DNA of 64,000 nt. It comes from Vogesella alkaliphila. GTDB taxonomy: Bacteria > Pseudomonadota > Gammaproteobacteria > Burkholderiales > Chromobacteriaceae. Below are positions 36,706 through 46,806 of the stretch, one piece after another. The notes under the pieces were generated by a model. It did not search any database. It was not told the DNA's origin and saw nothing but the letters and a program-made list of their open reading frames with translations. Positions within the stretch are counted from its first letter, which is position 1; every line of letters starts with the position of its first letter. The translations under genes were made by a program, and so were the position numbers. The stretch is from positions 90,277-154,276 of the forward strand of contig NZ_BMYW01000008.1 of the NCBI RefSeq assembly GCF_014652475.1. The letters are read 5' to 3'.

Positions 36706-37869
36706 TTACAGCTGCACGTCGCCGCTGAGCAGCGCGGCGGCCTCGCGCGCCATTTCACCTTCCTCATCGGTGGCGATGACATAGGCGTGGCGGGTGCTAT
36801 GCGGCGTGGTGATGCGCTGCGAGCGGGCAAGGTTGGCCGCAAGGTCGACCTCGAAGCCTAGCCAGGACAGCTGCTTCAGGATGCGGGCGCGGATCTCCGG
36901 CGAGCGCTCGCCGATGCCGGCGGTGAACACCACCGCGTCCAGTCCCTTCATCGCGGTGGCCAGCGACGCCACTTCGCGCGCGGCGCGGTAGCAGAACAGC
37001 TCGATGGCCTCCTTCGCAGCCGGCTCCTTGCTGGCCAGCAGCTCGCGCATGTCGGCAGACAGGCCGGACACGCCGAGCAGGCCGCTGTGCTTGTACAGCT
37101 CCTGCCGTACCTGCGCGATGTCCATGCCCTCGTGTTCCAGCCAGTACAGCACCACTTCCGGATCCAGGTTGCCGGGACGGCTGCCCATCATCAGGCCGTC
37201 GACCGCGGAAAAGCCCATGCTGGAAGCGATGCTGCGGCCGTCGTGGATGGCGCAGGCACTGGCGCCGCTGCCCAGATGGCAGACCACCACGCGCTGGCTG
37301 GCCAGCGCCATGTCGCCCAGCCGCCGCGCGATGGACGCGTAGGACAGGCCGTGGAAACCGTAGCGGCGGATGCCCTGCTCGTGCCAGTGGCGGGCGATGC
37401 CGAAGCGGGTGGCGACCTCGGGTTGGCCGCAATGGAAGGCGGTGTCGAAGCAGGCGATCTGGGTCAGCCGGCTGTCCAGCCGCGCGAAGGCGCTCATCAC
37501 GGCCAGGCTGGCCGGCTGGTGCAGCGGTGCCAGCGGGATCAGCTCCGCCAGGTGGTCGACCACTTCCGGGGTCAGCACCACCGGGCTGGTGTAGCGGTCG
37601 CCGCCGTGCACCACGCGGTGCGCCACCGCCACCGCTTCCAGTCCCTTGTCGGCGAGGATGTTGAGCACCGCCGCCACCGCCTCGTCGCGGCCGCTGCCGG
37701 CCAGCGTCACCCGCGTCTGGCGGCCGCCGTAGTCCAGCTCCAGGCTGGCGCCGGCGGCACCGAAACGGTCGACGAGGCCGCGTGCCAGCAGCTGCACGCC
37801 GTCCGGCTGGTAGGCGCGGAATTTCAGCGTGGCGGAGCCGGCATTGATGGCGATGAGAGCCTTGCCCAT
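36706..37869 (-). CDS. ackA: Acetate/propionate kinase
   Basis: Interconverts acyl phosphate plus ADP with the acid plus ATP. The 387-residue protein of the acetokinase family begins AINAGSATLKF (a variant of the usual N-x-G-S-S-S-x-K). It has HRVVHGGDRY, the active-site region FDTAFH, GLSYASIARRL, HLGSGASACAI, GLMMGSRPGNLDP and the C-terminal FTAGIGERSPEIR. It is last in fabI-pta-ackA, 4 bp behind pta. Two repeat copies occur inside (36832-36841 and 37422-37431). Confidence 0.93.
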   Translation of the reverse strand: MGKALIAINAGSATLKFRAYQPDGVQLLARGLVDRFGAAGASLELDYGGRQTRVTLAGSGRDEAVAAVLNILADKGLEAVAVAHRVVHGGDRYTSPVVLTPEVVDHLAELIPLAPLHQPASLAVMSAFARLDSRLTQIACFDTAFHCGQPEVATRFGIARHWHEQGIRRYGFHGLSYASIARRLGDMALASQRVVVCHLGSGASACAIHDGRSIASSMGFSAVDGLMMGSRPGNLDPEVVLYWLEHEGMDIAQVRQELYKHSGLLGVSGLSADMRELLASKEPAAKEAIELFCYRAAREVASLATAMKGLDAVVFTAGIGERSPEIRARILKQLSWLGFEVDLAANLARSQRITTPHSTRHAYVIATDEEGEMAREAAALLSGDVQL

Positions 37870-37872
37870 TGC

Positions 37873-38793
37873 TTATCCTTTTTTGTAGGCGGCAAAAACG
37901 TTGGCCACCGCCGCCGAGGCCAGCCGTCCGGCCGCATCGTCGGCACGGCTGGTCAGCACGATGGGCACCCGGGCGCCCATCACGATGCCGGCACTGGCGG
38001 CGGCTGCCAGATAGGTCAGCTGCTTGGCCAGCATATTGCCCGATTCTAGGTCCGGCACCAACAGGATGTCCGGCTCGCCGGCCACCGCCGAGTCGATGCC
38101 CTTGGTGTCGGCCGCCGCGTGCGAGATGGCGTTGTCGAAGGCCAGCGGACCGTCGAGCAGCGCGCCGCGGATCTGGCCGCGGTCGGCCATCTTGCACAGC
38201 GCCGCCGCGTCCAGCGTGGCGCGCATCGCCGGGTTGATGGTTTCCACCGCCGCAAGGATCGCCACTTTCGGCTGCGCCACGCCGAGGGCGTGGGTCAGGT
38301 CGATGGCGTTCTGGCAGATGTCGCGCTTGGTCATCAGGTCCGGCTCGATGTTGATGGCGGCATCGGTGATGAACAGGTAGCGCGGGTAGCTTTCCACCTT
38401 CATCACGAACACGTGGCTGATGCGGCGGTCGGTACGGATGCCCTTGTTGCGGTCCAGCACCGCGCTCATGAACTCGTCGGTGTGCAGGCTGCCCTTCATC
38501 AGGCTGTCGGCACGGCCGTCACGCACCAGCGCCACCGCGCGCTCGGCGGCGGCGTGGCTGTGCTCGGCGTCGATCACCTCGAAGCGGCCGAGGTCGATGT
38601 CCATGCCGGCGGCCAGCTTGAGCAGCTTGGCGCGCGGCGCGATCAGGATGGGGGTGGCGATGCCGTGCTCGGCGGCCTCGACCGCGCCCAGCAGCGCTTC
38701 CGGGCTGCAGGGGTGGGCCACCGCCATCGGCTGCGGGCCGTTGGCGGTGGCCTGGCTGATGATGTCGCTGAATGCGTGTGCGTCGCGGATCAT
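37873..38793 (-). CDS. Phosphate acetyl/butyryltransferase
   Basis: A 306-residue transferase that exchanges CoA and phosphate on short acyl groups. It corresponds to the PTA/PTB catalytic domain alone, without the long N-terminal regulatory part of E. coli Pta. Family features are ADSLMKGSLHTDEFMSAVL, DAAINIEPDLMTKRDI, GALLDGPLAFDNAIS, and LLVPDLESGNMLAKQLTYL. Whether acetyl, propionyl or butyryl is preferred is not decided by these motifs. It lies between fabI (11 bp) and ackA (3 bp). Confidence 0.9.
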   Translation of the reverse strand: MIRDAHAFSDIISQATANGPQPMAVAHPCSPEALLGAVEAAEHGIATPILIAPRAKLLKLAAGMDIDLGRFEVIDAEHSHAAAERAVALVRDGRADSLMKGSLHTDEFMSAVLDRNKGIRTDRRISHVFVMKVESYPRYLFITDAAINIEPDLMTKRDICQNAIDLTHALGVAQPKVAILAAVETINPAMRATLDAAALCKMADRGQIRGALLDGPLAFDNAISHAAADTKGIDSAVAGEPDILLVPDLESGNMLAKQLTYLAAAASAGIVMGARVPIVLTSRADDAAGRLASAAVANVFAAYKKG

Positions 38794-38804
38794 GATGTCG
38801 GTCC

Positions 38805-39581
38805 TCAGGCCATGATGTTGAAGCCGCCATCGACGTAGGTGACCTCGCCGGTCAGCGCGCGGGCGGCGTCGGAGGCGAGGAAGGCGCAGGTGTTGCCGAC
38901 GTCCTCGATGTCCACCAGCCGGTTTTGCGGCGCGCGGGCGATGGCGTCGTCGATCAGCTGGTCGAAGTGGGCGATGCCGCTGGCGGCACGGGTCTTCAGC
39001 GGACCTGGCGAGATGGTGTGCACGCGGATGCCTTTCGGGCCCAGCTCGTGTGCCATGTAGCGGGTGGTGCTTTCCAGCGCCGCCTTCACCGGCCCCATGA
39101 TGTTGTAGTTCTCGACCACCTTGTCGGCGCCGTGATAGCTCATGGTGATCAGCGCGCCGCCGTTCTTCATCAGCGGCTCGGCCAGGCGCGCCATCTCGAT
39201 GAAGGAGTAGCAGGACACGCGCATCGCCTGCAGGAAGCCGTCGCGAGAGCAGTCGGTGACGCGGCCGTGCAGGTCGTCCATCGGGCAGAAGGCGATGGAG
39301 TGCACCACGAAGTCGAGCTGGCCCCAGGTTTCGCCGATCGCGGCGAACACCTGCTCCAGCTGGCCGTCAGCCTGCACGTCCAGCGGCAGGATCAGCGGTG
39401 CGGCCAAGCCTTCGGCCAGCGGGCGCACGAATTTTTCCGCCTTCTCGTTGAGGTAGGTGATGGCGACTTCGGCGCCCTGTTCCCGCATGATCTTGGCGCA
39501 GCCGTAGGCGATGCTGTGCTCGTTGGCGATACCGACTATCAGGCCGCGTTTGCCGGCGAGGGGCAGGTGGGATGGGCTCAT
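38805..39581 (-). CDS. fabI: Enoyl-ACP reductase (FabI family)
   Basis: NAD(P)H-dependent reductase of the last step of the fatty-acid elongation cycle. The 258-residue SDR has the FabI-type cofactor loop GIANEHSIAYGCAKIM and the Y-x6-K active site YNIMGPVK. SPGPLKTRAASGI and the C-terminal GEVTYVDGGFNIM are also present. Start 39581 (MSPSHLPLAGKRGL). As first gene of an operon with pta and ackA it may be a second FabI coupled to acyl-phosphate metabolism rather than the housekeeping enzyme; that is inference. Confidence 0.92.
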   Translation of the reverse strand: MSPSHLPLAGKRGLIVGIANEHSIAYGCAKIMREQGAEVAITYLNEKAEKFVRPLAEGLAAPLILPLDVQADGQLEQVFAAIGETWGQLDFVVHSIAFCPMDDLHGRVTDCSRDGFLQAMRVSCYSFIEMARLAEPLMKNGGALITMSYHGADKVVENYNIMGPVKAALESTTRYMAHELGPKGIRVHTISPGPLKTRAASGIAHFDQLIDDAIARAPQNRLVDIEDVGNTCAFLASDAARALTGEVTYVDGGFNIMA

Positions 39582-39835
39582 GCTGATCAACTCCTGTTGG
39601 CTAGGGTAAGGATGACGCTGGCGGCAAAGCATCGCGCAGGCGTGTTGCAATGCAGTGAAGCGAGCGTTTTCTATTGTTCTATCAGTCGGATATAATCATC
39701 CGTTTACTTGGCGAGCTACTTGATCGCCAACGCTTGTGACCCCATTATCATGCAGCGTTTTATTGCAGCAAGTTTTGATGCACTGCAATATTCAATCGCA
39801 TTATGTCATCGTCTTTGTTTGTGGAGTGCTAAAAC

Positions 39836-40072
39836 ATGCCGATTTACGAATACCGCTGTGATGCCTGTGGCGTGCAGAACGAACATCTGCAGAAGATGAG
39901 CGATGCGGCGCTGACCGATTGCCCGTCCTGCGGCAGCCAGCGCTACAACAAGGTACTGACTGCGGCCGGCTTCCAGCTCAAGGGCAGCGGCTGGTACGTT
40001 ACCGATTTCAAGAACAGTGGCAGCGGTCCGGCTTGCGGTAGCGGCGGTTGCGGAAGTGGCGGATGTGCCTGA
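39836..40072 (+). CDS. FmdB family zinc ribbon protein
   Basis: A 78-residue protein with the FmdB/CxxC regulatory-like zinc ribbon: MPIYEYRCDACG and CPSCGS supply four cysteines, followed by a GFQLKGSGWYVTDF strand and a Gly/Cys-rich tail (CGSGGCGSGGCA). Function of the family is not settled. It is 7 bp upstream of the DUF502 gene, with aspS next, a very common betaproteobacterial order. Confidence 0.9.
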   Translation: MPIYEYRCDACGVQNEHLQKMSDAALTDCPSCGSQRYNKVLTAAGFQLKGSGWYVTDFKNSGSGPACGSGGCGSGGCA

Positions 40073-40079
40073 GATACCG

Positions 40080-40715
40080 ATGAAACATATCAAAATGACC
40101 TTGCGCGGCTACCTGATCGCCGGTTTGCTGATCTGGCTGCCGATTGCCATCACGCTGTGGGTGCTGAACCTGATCATCGGCACCCTGGACCAGACCGTGA
40201 ACGTGCTGCCGCAAGGCTGGCGTCCGGAAAGCCTGTTCGGCTTCGACATCCCGGGCCTAGGCGTGGTGCTGGCGTTCGCGGTGCTGCTGGGCACCGGCTT
40301 CATGGCGGCCAACGTGCTCGGCCAGCGCCTGCTCGACCTGTGGGAGCTGGTGCTGACGCGCACGCCGGTGGTGAAAACCATCTACAACAGCGTGAAGCAG
40401 GTCAGCGACACCCTGCTGTCCGACTCCGGCCAGGCCTTCCGCAAGGCGCTACTGGTGCGCTTCCCGCACCAGAACGCGTGGACCATCGCCTTCCAGACCG
40501 GCGCGCCGTCCGGCGAGGTGAAGCAGCAGCTGGGCGAGGGCGAGTTCGTCAGCGTCTACGTGCCGACCACGCCGAACCCGACCTCCGGCTACTTCATCAT
40601 CGTGCCGAAGCAGGACACGCGCGAGCTGGACATGTCGGTGGACGCGGCGCTGAAATACGTCATTTCCATGGGCGTTGTTGCGCCCGGTGCCCCCGATAGT
40701 GAAAAACGCAAGTAA
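40080..40715 (+). CDS. DUF502 family membrane protein
   Basis: A 211-residue inner-membrane protein with two hydrophobic helices (near residues 10-32 and 58-82) and a soluble C-terminal domain containing TPVVKTIYNSVKQVSDTLL and VYVPTTPNPTSGYFIIVP. These are hallmark segments of DUF502. Function unknown. Start ATG 40080 lies 7 bp after the zinc ribbon stop. A near-copy of the repeat (CGTTGGCCGCC on the minus strand) is at about 40304-40315. Confidence 0.9.
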   Translation: MKHIKMTLRGYLIAGLLIWLPIAITLWVLNLIIGTLDQTVNVLPQGWRPESLFGFDIPGLGVVLAFAVLLGTGFMAANVLGQRLLDLWELVLTRTPVVKTIYNSVKQVSDTLLSDSGQAFRKALLVRFPHQNAWTIAFQTGAPSGEVKQQLGEGEFVSVYVPTTPNPTSGYFIIVPKQDTRELDMSVDAALKYVISMGVVAPGAPDSEKRK

Positions 40716-40737
40716 AATGCGTTATTGAATGCACTCA

Positions 40738-40773
40738 GCAGAGGCCGGTCGTCCCGCCTCTGCCTTTGTTTTT
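40738..40773 (+). terminator. Rho-independent terminator after the DUF502 gene
   Basis: GCAGAGGC (40738-40745), 10-nt loop, GCCTCTGC (40756-40763), then CTTTGTTTTTATT. It separates the FmdB-DUF502 pair from aspS. Confidence 0.85.
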
Positions 40774-40814
40774 ATTAAAAGAATCTTCGAAATTTAAGGC
40801 TAAAAGGCTTCTGC

Positions 40815-42615
<1,801 letters not shown>

Positions 42616-42617
<2 letters not shown>

Positions 42618-42631
42618 GGTTGGCCGCAAGG
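42616..42631 (+). repeat. Single copy of GTTGGCCGCA repeat overlapping the aspS stop
   Basis: AAGGTTGGCCGCAAGG begins in the TAA stop of aspS; the exact 10-mer is at 42619-42628. A normal terminator follows 11 bp later, so here the repeat is not the terminator. Confidence 0.9.
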
Positions 42632-42641
42632 CAACAACAGC

Positions 42642-42668
42642 AAACGGGAGCCGCGGCTCCCGTTTTTT
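42642..42668. terminator. Rho-independent terminator of aspS
   Basis: A perfect 24-bp palindrome AAACGGGAGCCG/CGGCTCCCGTTT (42642-42665) is followed by more T. Confidence 0.92.
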
Positions 42669-42686
42669 CATGCGCCGCGCGGCGGC

Positions 42687-43892
42687 TTACGCCTGCGCCG
42701 GCTCGTCCGCGGGGGTGTCCGTGTCGGACGGCAGCGCCGGTTGCTGCCGGCAGCCGATCACCACCAGCGAGGCGTCGTCCAGGTGCGGCTGCTGCTGCAG
42801 GTGCTGCTGCAACGCGGCGGCGATCCGCGCCGCGGTGTCGTGCCCGCGTGCCGCGCGGGCTGCCTGCAGCACGCCGTCCTCGCCGAACTGCTGCTGCGCC
42901 GCGTTGCGCGCCTCGGTGACGCCGTCGGAGCAGACGATGATCTCGCCGTCGTGTTGCCACTGGTACTGCTCCTGCTGTGGTTCGAACGCCTCAGGCGGCA
43001 GCGTGCCCAGCGGCGGGTGGGTGGAGCGGAAGACCTTCTCCAGTTCGCCGTGCCGGTTGAGGAAGCTGCAGCAGGGAATGCCGCCGTTCCACACCGTGAT
43101 GCGCCGGCTGCGGTAGTCGACGGCGAGCAGCGCGGCGGCGACGAAGTGGCCGGTGGGCAGGGTCTGGTGCAGCTTGCGGTTGATCGCCCCGGCGATGTCG
43201 CCGATGCCGGCGCCGCGTTGGGTCATGGTGTGGAAGGTGTCGATCGCCGGCAGGCAGCAGATGGCCGCCACCAGCCCGTGGCCGGTGCTGTCGGCCAGCA
43301 TCACGTGGTCGGCGCCGGACGGCGAACGCGCGATGCAGATCACGTCGCCGCTGAGGTGCACCGCCGACTTCAGCCAGCTGTGGATATTGTGCTGCTGCGC
43401 ATTGGCGGCGGTGTTGAAGCTTTCCAGCACATGCTGCGCCAGGCTGTGCTCCTGCTGGGTGGTGGCGTAGTACTGTTCCAGCTGGCGCTTGCTGTCGGCG
43501 AGGCGCGCCTGCATGTCGATCACGCGCTGCAGGCTGCCGATCTTGGCCGACAGCAGCGGCAGCTTGACCGGCTTGACCAGGTAGTCGTCGCCGCCGGCCT
43601 CCAGCCCGTGCAGGTAGTCGGCGTCCTCGTTCAGCGCCGACAGGAACACGATGGGAATCCACTGCCCGGCCAGTTGCGCCCGGATGTGGCGGGTGGCGCT
43701 GAAGCCGTCCATCACCGGCATCAGAATGTCCATCAGGATCATGTCCGGCATGCTGGCGCGGCAGTAGTCCACCGCTTCCTGGCCATTGCTGGCGGTGACC
43801 GGCAGGTGGCCCAGCTCGCGGATGAAGCGGGCCAGCGTGGTGCGGTGCAGGCTGACATCGTCTACCACCAGTATGGTCAGCTGTTTGCTCAT
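42687..43892 (-). CDS. Response regulator with SpoIIE-type phosphatase output
   Basis: A 401-residue two-domain signalling protein. Residues 5-120 form a receiver with the acidic pocket D11/D12, phosphoacceptor D55 (MILMDILMP) and K107 (YLVKPVK). A coiled-coil linker follows (about 125-160). Residues 175-380 form a PP2C/SpoIIE phosphatase domain with GDVICIARSPSG, DSTGHGLVAA and CSDGVTEARN metal-binding segments. This architecture resembles RssB/HsbR-like regulators that dephosphorylate anti-sigma-antagonists. No cognate kinase or antagonist gene is adjacent. Convergent with aspS. Confidence 0.9.
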   Translation of the reverse strand: MSKQLTILVVDDVSLHRTTLARFIRELGHLPVTASNGQEAVDYCRASMPDMILMDILMPVMDGFSATRHIRAQLAGQWIPIVFLSALNEDADYLHGLEAGGDDYLVKPVKLPLLSAKIGSLQRVIDMQARLADSKRQLEQYYATTQQEHSLAQHVLESFNTAANAQQHNIHSWLKSAVHLSGDVICIARSPSGADHVMLADSTGHGLVAAICCLPAIDTFHTMTQRGAGIGDIAGAINRKLHQTLPTGHFVAAALLAVDYRSRRITVWNGGIPCCSFLNRHGELEKVFRSTHPPLGTLPPEAFEPQQEQYQWQHDGEIIVCSDGVTEARNAAQQQFGEDGVLQAARAARGHDTAARIAAALQQHLQQQPHLDDASLVVIGCRQQPALPSDTDTPADEPAQA

Positions 43893-43961
43893 GGTCGTTT
43901 CGCGGCGGGTGGTTGAAAGGGGCGGGGCGGCGGTGCTCGTCCCTGCCGTATTTTAATCCAG

Positions 43962-43977
43962 ATTGCGGCCAACGTTA
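43962..43977 (-). repeat. Single intergenic copy of GTTGGCCGCA repeat (C variant)
   Basis: ATTGCGGCCAACGTTA; the exact reverse 10-mer is at 43964-43973. It lies in the divergent 268-bp region between the response regulator and peroxiredoxin genes. Confidence 0.9.
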
Positions 43978-44067
43978 TCTGCTTTGCATGGCGGCTTGCC
44001 GCGCAGGCCGGCGTGCACGGGCAGCGTGGTGATTGCCCGCCTTAATGGCGGCAATTTGGATATTCAA

Positions 44068-44096
44068 TTGGCAGCTGGCGCCGCCGCTGATTTATA
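44068..44096 (+). promoter_or_regulatory. Predicted promoter of the peroxiredoxin gene
   Basis: TTGGCA (44068-44073), 17-bp spacer, TTTATA (44091-44096). No OxyR consensus was recognised by eye. Confidence 0.5.
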
Positions 44097-44160
44097 AACG
44101 TGCCAGTTTGCGGACCACCGTCCGCAGGATGACACCTAACCGAACTCCAAGGAGAATCAC

Positions 44161-44775
44161 ATGGCCGTACTTGTAGGCAAACAGGCACCGTTCTTTGCAG
44201 GCGAAAAAACCTTCTCCGCCGTACTGGGCGATGGTCAGATTGTTGACAACTATTCCTTCCGCCAGGCGACTGAAGGCAAATACGCCGTGGTGTTCTTCTA
44301 CCCGCTGGACTTCACCTTCGTGTGCCCGTCCGAGCTGATCGCCTTCGATCACCGCCTGGCCGAGTTCAAGGCCCGCAACGTGGAAGTGATCGGCGTGTCC
44401 ATCGACAGCCAGTTTTCGCACGCCGCATGGCGCAACACCCCGGTGGAAAAGGGCGGCATCGGCCAGGTGGGCTACACCCTGGTGGCCGACATCCAGCACG
44501 AGCTGTGCCAGGCCTTCGACGTGGAAGCCGACGGCGGCGTGGCCTTCCGTGGCTCCTTCCTGATCGACAAGTCCGGCGTGGTACAGCACCAGGTGGTCAA
44601 CAACCTGCCGCTGGGCCGCAACGTGGACGAGATGCTGCGCATGGTCGACGCGCTGCAGTTCACCGAAGAGCATGGTGAAGTGTGCCCGGCCGGCTGGAAC
44701 AAGGGCAAGAAAGGCATGAAGCCGTCCGCCGAAGGCGTGGCTTCCTACCTGGCCGAAAACGCCGCCGCGCTGTAA
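44161..44775 (+). CDS. Typical 2-Cys peroxiredoxin
   Basis: A 204-residue thiol peroxidase of the AhpC/Prx family. Peroxidatic C55 is in DFTFVCPSE, and resolving C175 is in GEVCPAGW near the C-terminus; both are needed for the typical 2-Cys cycle. The GGIGQ and YxLxAD segments follow the family. AAGGAG ribosome-binding site. No ahpF partner is adjacent. It is single with its own terminator. Confidence 0.95.
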   Translation: MAVLVGKQAPFFAGEKTFSAVLGDGQIVDNYSFRQATEGKYAVVFFYPLDFTFVCPSELIAFDHRLAEFKARNVEVIGVSIDSQFSHAAWRNTPVEKGGIGQVGYTLVADIQHELCQAFDVEADGGVAFRGSFLIDKSGVVQHQVVNNLPLGRNVDEMLRMVDALQFTEEHGEVCPAGWNKGKKGMKPSAEGVASYLAENAAAL

Positions 44776-44798
44776 TCACAGCCAGCCCGCGCCAGCCC

Positions 44799-44812
44799 AA
44801 GGTTGGCCGCAA
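44799..44812 (+). repeat. Single copy of GTTGGCCGCA repeat after the peroxiredoxin gene
   Basis: AAGGTTGGCCGCAA; the exact 10-mer is at 44802-44811. It lies between the stop codon and the true terminator. Confidence 0.9.
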
Positions 44813-44817
44813 TCATC

Positions 44818-44845
44818 AAGCCCTGCACCGCGTGCAGGGCTTTTT
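44818..44845. terminator. Rho-independent terminator of the peroxiredoxin gene
   Basis: AAGCCCTGCAC, CGC loop, GTGCAGGGCTT, then TTT. Confidence 0.9.
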
Positions 44846-44849
44846 GCAT

Positions 44850-46067
44850 TCAGTGGCGTGCCAGCATGTGGCGCAGCGCGCCGGCCTGCAGGGCCACCGT
44901 CAGCAGCGCTGCCCCGCCGCACAGCCACCACAGCGTGGCACCACCCAGCGTGCCGTAGATCCAGGTGCCGAGCGCCGGCGCATACAGCGTGCGGCCACTC
45001 CACGCGGCGGAGTAGACGCCGAGGTAGCGGCCGCGTTGCCGGCCTTCCGAGCACTGCATCACGATCACCGACCAGGTCGGCGACAGCAGCAGCTCGCCGA
45101 CGGTCAGCACCAGCATCGCCAGCAGTGCCCACGGTGCACCGGAACCGGCATTCAGCAGGCAGAAACTCAGGCCGATGCCGAGTACCCCGAGGTGCGAACA
45201 GCGCGCCAGGCCCCAGCGCTGGATGTGCTGCGCGATCGGCACCTGCAGCAGCACCACCAGCACGCCGTTGAGGGTGAACAGGTAGCCGATCCACTGCGGT
45301 CCCAGCCGGTAGTGCTCGCGCAGGAACATGCCCAGCGTGCCGTACATCTGGTCGAATACCGCCATGATCAGCAGCTGCCCGGCGATGAAGCGCAGAAAGG
45401 CGGCATCCTGCCAGGGAGACAGCCCCTGCCGGGCAAGGTGGGCCGCGGCGGCGGGCGGCGGCGCCGGAACGCGGTAATGGCGGTAGGCCCACCCCATCCA
45501 GGCGCAGGCGCACAGGCTGCTGACGCCCTGGGCGATAAACACCCACTGGTAACCGTACACCGCCAGCAGACCGCCGCTGATGCCGGCCAGCGAGACGCCG
45601 AGATTGAACGCCACCCGGTACAAGCCTTGCGCGGTGGCCCGCTGGGCCGGCGCGCACGGCTCCAGCACCAACCGCATATTGCCGGGGCGGAAGCCGCCGT
45701 CGGCCAGCCCGGTCAGCAGCAACAGCGGCACGAAACCCCACACCGGCAGCGGCAGCGCCAGCGACATGGTCAGCAGCCCGCTGGCCAGCAGCAGGCCGCG
45801 GCACAGCCGGCGCGTATCCTGCCGGTCGGACAGCGCGCCGCCGGCATAGGCACCGACAAAGCAGCCCAGGCCGTAGCAGCCCATCAGCAGGCCGATCTGG
45901 CCGTAGGGCAGGCGGTAGTGCTCCAGAAAATAGAGCGGCAGGAACAGCTTGGCGATGCCGCCCATGGTGTTGATCAGGGTGGCGACGATCTGGAGGTAGA
46001 CGCCGGCGGGCAGGCCGCGGAACGGGGAGAGCAGGCGCTGGGCGAGCGCGGCGGCAACGGCGGGCAT
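44850..46067 (-). CDS. MFS transporter
   Basis: A 405-residue membrane protein with 12 predicted helices in two halves. The inter-helix 2-3 motif is YAGGALSDRQDTRRLCRG, a clear version of the MFS loop signature, and GLADGGFRPGNMRLVLEP is also typical. It resembles multidrug (MdtH-like) exporters, but the substrate cannot be told. A single gene convergent with peroxiredoxin. The upstream region contains a 12-bp palindrome (46127-46138) that could be an operator. Confidence 0.85.
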   Translation of the reverse strand: MPAVAAALAQRLLSPFRGLPAGVYLQIVATLINTMGGIAKLFLPLYFLEHYRLPYGQIGLLMGCYGLGCFVGAYAGGALSDRQDTRRLCRGLLLASGLLTMSLALPLPVWGFVPLLLLTGLADGGFRPGNMRLVLEPCAPAQRATAQGLYRVAFNLGVSLAGISGGLLAVYGYQWVFIAQGVSSLCACAWMGWAYRHYRVPAPPPAAAAHLARQGLSPWQDAAFLRFIAGQLLIMAVFDQMYGTLGMFLREHYRLGPQWIGYLFTLNGVLVVLLQVPIAQHIQRWGLARCSHLGVLGIGLSFCLLNAGSGAPWALLAMLVLTVGELLLSPTWSVIVMQCSEGRQRGRYLGVYSAAWSGRTLYAPALGTWIYGTLGGATLWWLCGGAALLTVALQAGALRHMLARH

Positions 46068-46126
46068 GGGAAATCCTTGTGGCAGGGCGGCAGCGGGCGG
46101 ACAGCCGGATGGGCCGCCGCCGTCAC

Positions 46127-46138
46127 AAGGTTAACCTT
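46127..46138. promoter_or_regulatory. AAGGTTAACCTT palindrome upstream of the MFS gene
   Basis: A perfect 12-bp palindrome about 60 bp upstream of the MFS start. It shares the AAGGTT end of the genome-wide repeat but lacks the GGCCGCA core. Possibly an operator; weakly supported. Confidence 0.3.
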
Positions 46139-46203
46139 TATGTCATGAAGTGTGGCAAAAGCCTGAAAAACGTTGCGTTCGCCACAAGAAACAGTAATTC
46201 CTG

Positions 46204-46806
46204 CTATTTTCTCGCGATTAGCGGCGTCAGCGCCGGCAGCACGTTGCGCACCATGCGCGGCTGCGCCTCGGCGACCGGGTGGATGCCGTCGCCCTGGAAC
46301 AGCGCCAGATCCTGCTCGAAGCCGGCCACCAGCAGCGGCACCAGCGGCACCTTGTGCCGGCGCGCCACTTTGTCATACACCTGCCGGAACTTGGCGCCGT
46401 AATCGGGGCCATAATTGGGGGGCAGCGCCATGCCGATCAGCAGCACCCGCGCCCCGGCGCGCTGGGCCAGGCGGACCATGGCGGACAGGTTGTCCTGCAT
46501 CGCCGCCAGCGGCAGGCCGCGCAGGCCGTCGTTGCCGCCCAGCTCCAGGATCAGCACGTCCGGGCGCTGTTGCCGCAGCACCGCCGGCAGCCGGGCCAGG
46601 CCACCGGCGGTGGTCTCGCCGGACAGGCTGCTGTTGACGACCTGGTGCGTGCTGCCCAGTTGTTGTTGCAACAGCCTGACCCAGCCCTGCTCCGGGCGCA
46701 GGCCATAGGCGGCGGACAGGCTGTCGCCGAACACCACGATACGCGCGGCGTGCGCCAGATGCGGCGCCAGCAGCAAGGCAACCAGCAGAAAGCAGCGATA
46801 AAGCAT
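46204..46806 (-). CDS. tesA: Multifunctional acyl-CoA thioesterase I/lysophospholipase (SGNH hydrolase)
   Basis: A periplasmic SGNH esterase of 200 residues. A signal peptide runs to about residue 20 (AHA). Block I is VVFGDSLSAAYG with the nucleophilic Ser, block III is LGGNDGL, and block V is GIHPV with the catalytic Asp/His. A GGAGAGG ribosome-binding site supports ATG 46806. Its start codon overlaps that of the divergent ABC gene. tesA facing ybbA-ybbP is a conserved proteobacterial arrangement. Confidence 0.93.
   Translation of the reverse strand: MLYRCFLLVALLLAPHLAHAARIVVFGDSLSAAYGLRPEQGWVRLLQQQLGSTHQVVNSSLSGETTAGGLARLPAVLRQQRPDVLILELGGNDGLRGLPLAAMQDNLSAMVRLAQRAGARVLLIGMALPPNYGPDYGAKFRQVYDKVARRHKVPLVPLLVAGFEQDLALFQGDGIHPVAEAQPRMVRNVLPALTPLIARK

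Noticed and set aside
46127..46138. AAGGTTAACCTT as a degenerate copy of the genome-wide repeat
   Set aside because: It lacks the whole GGCCGCA core; only the AAGGTT end matches, which is too short to count.
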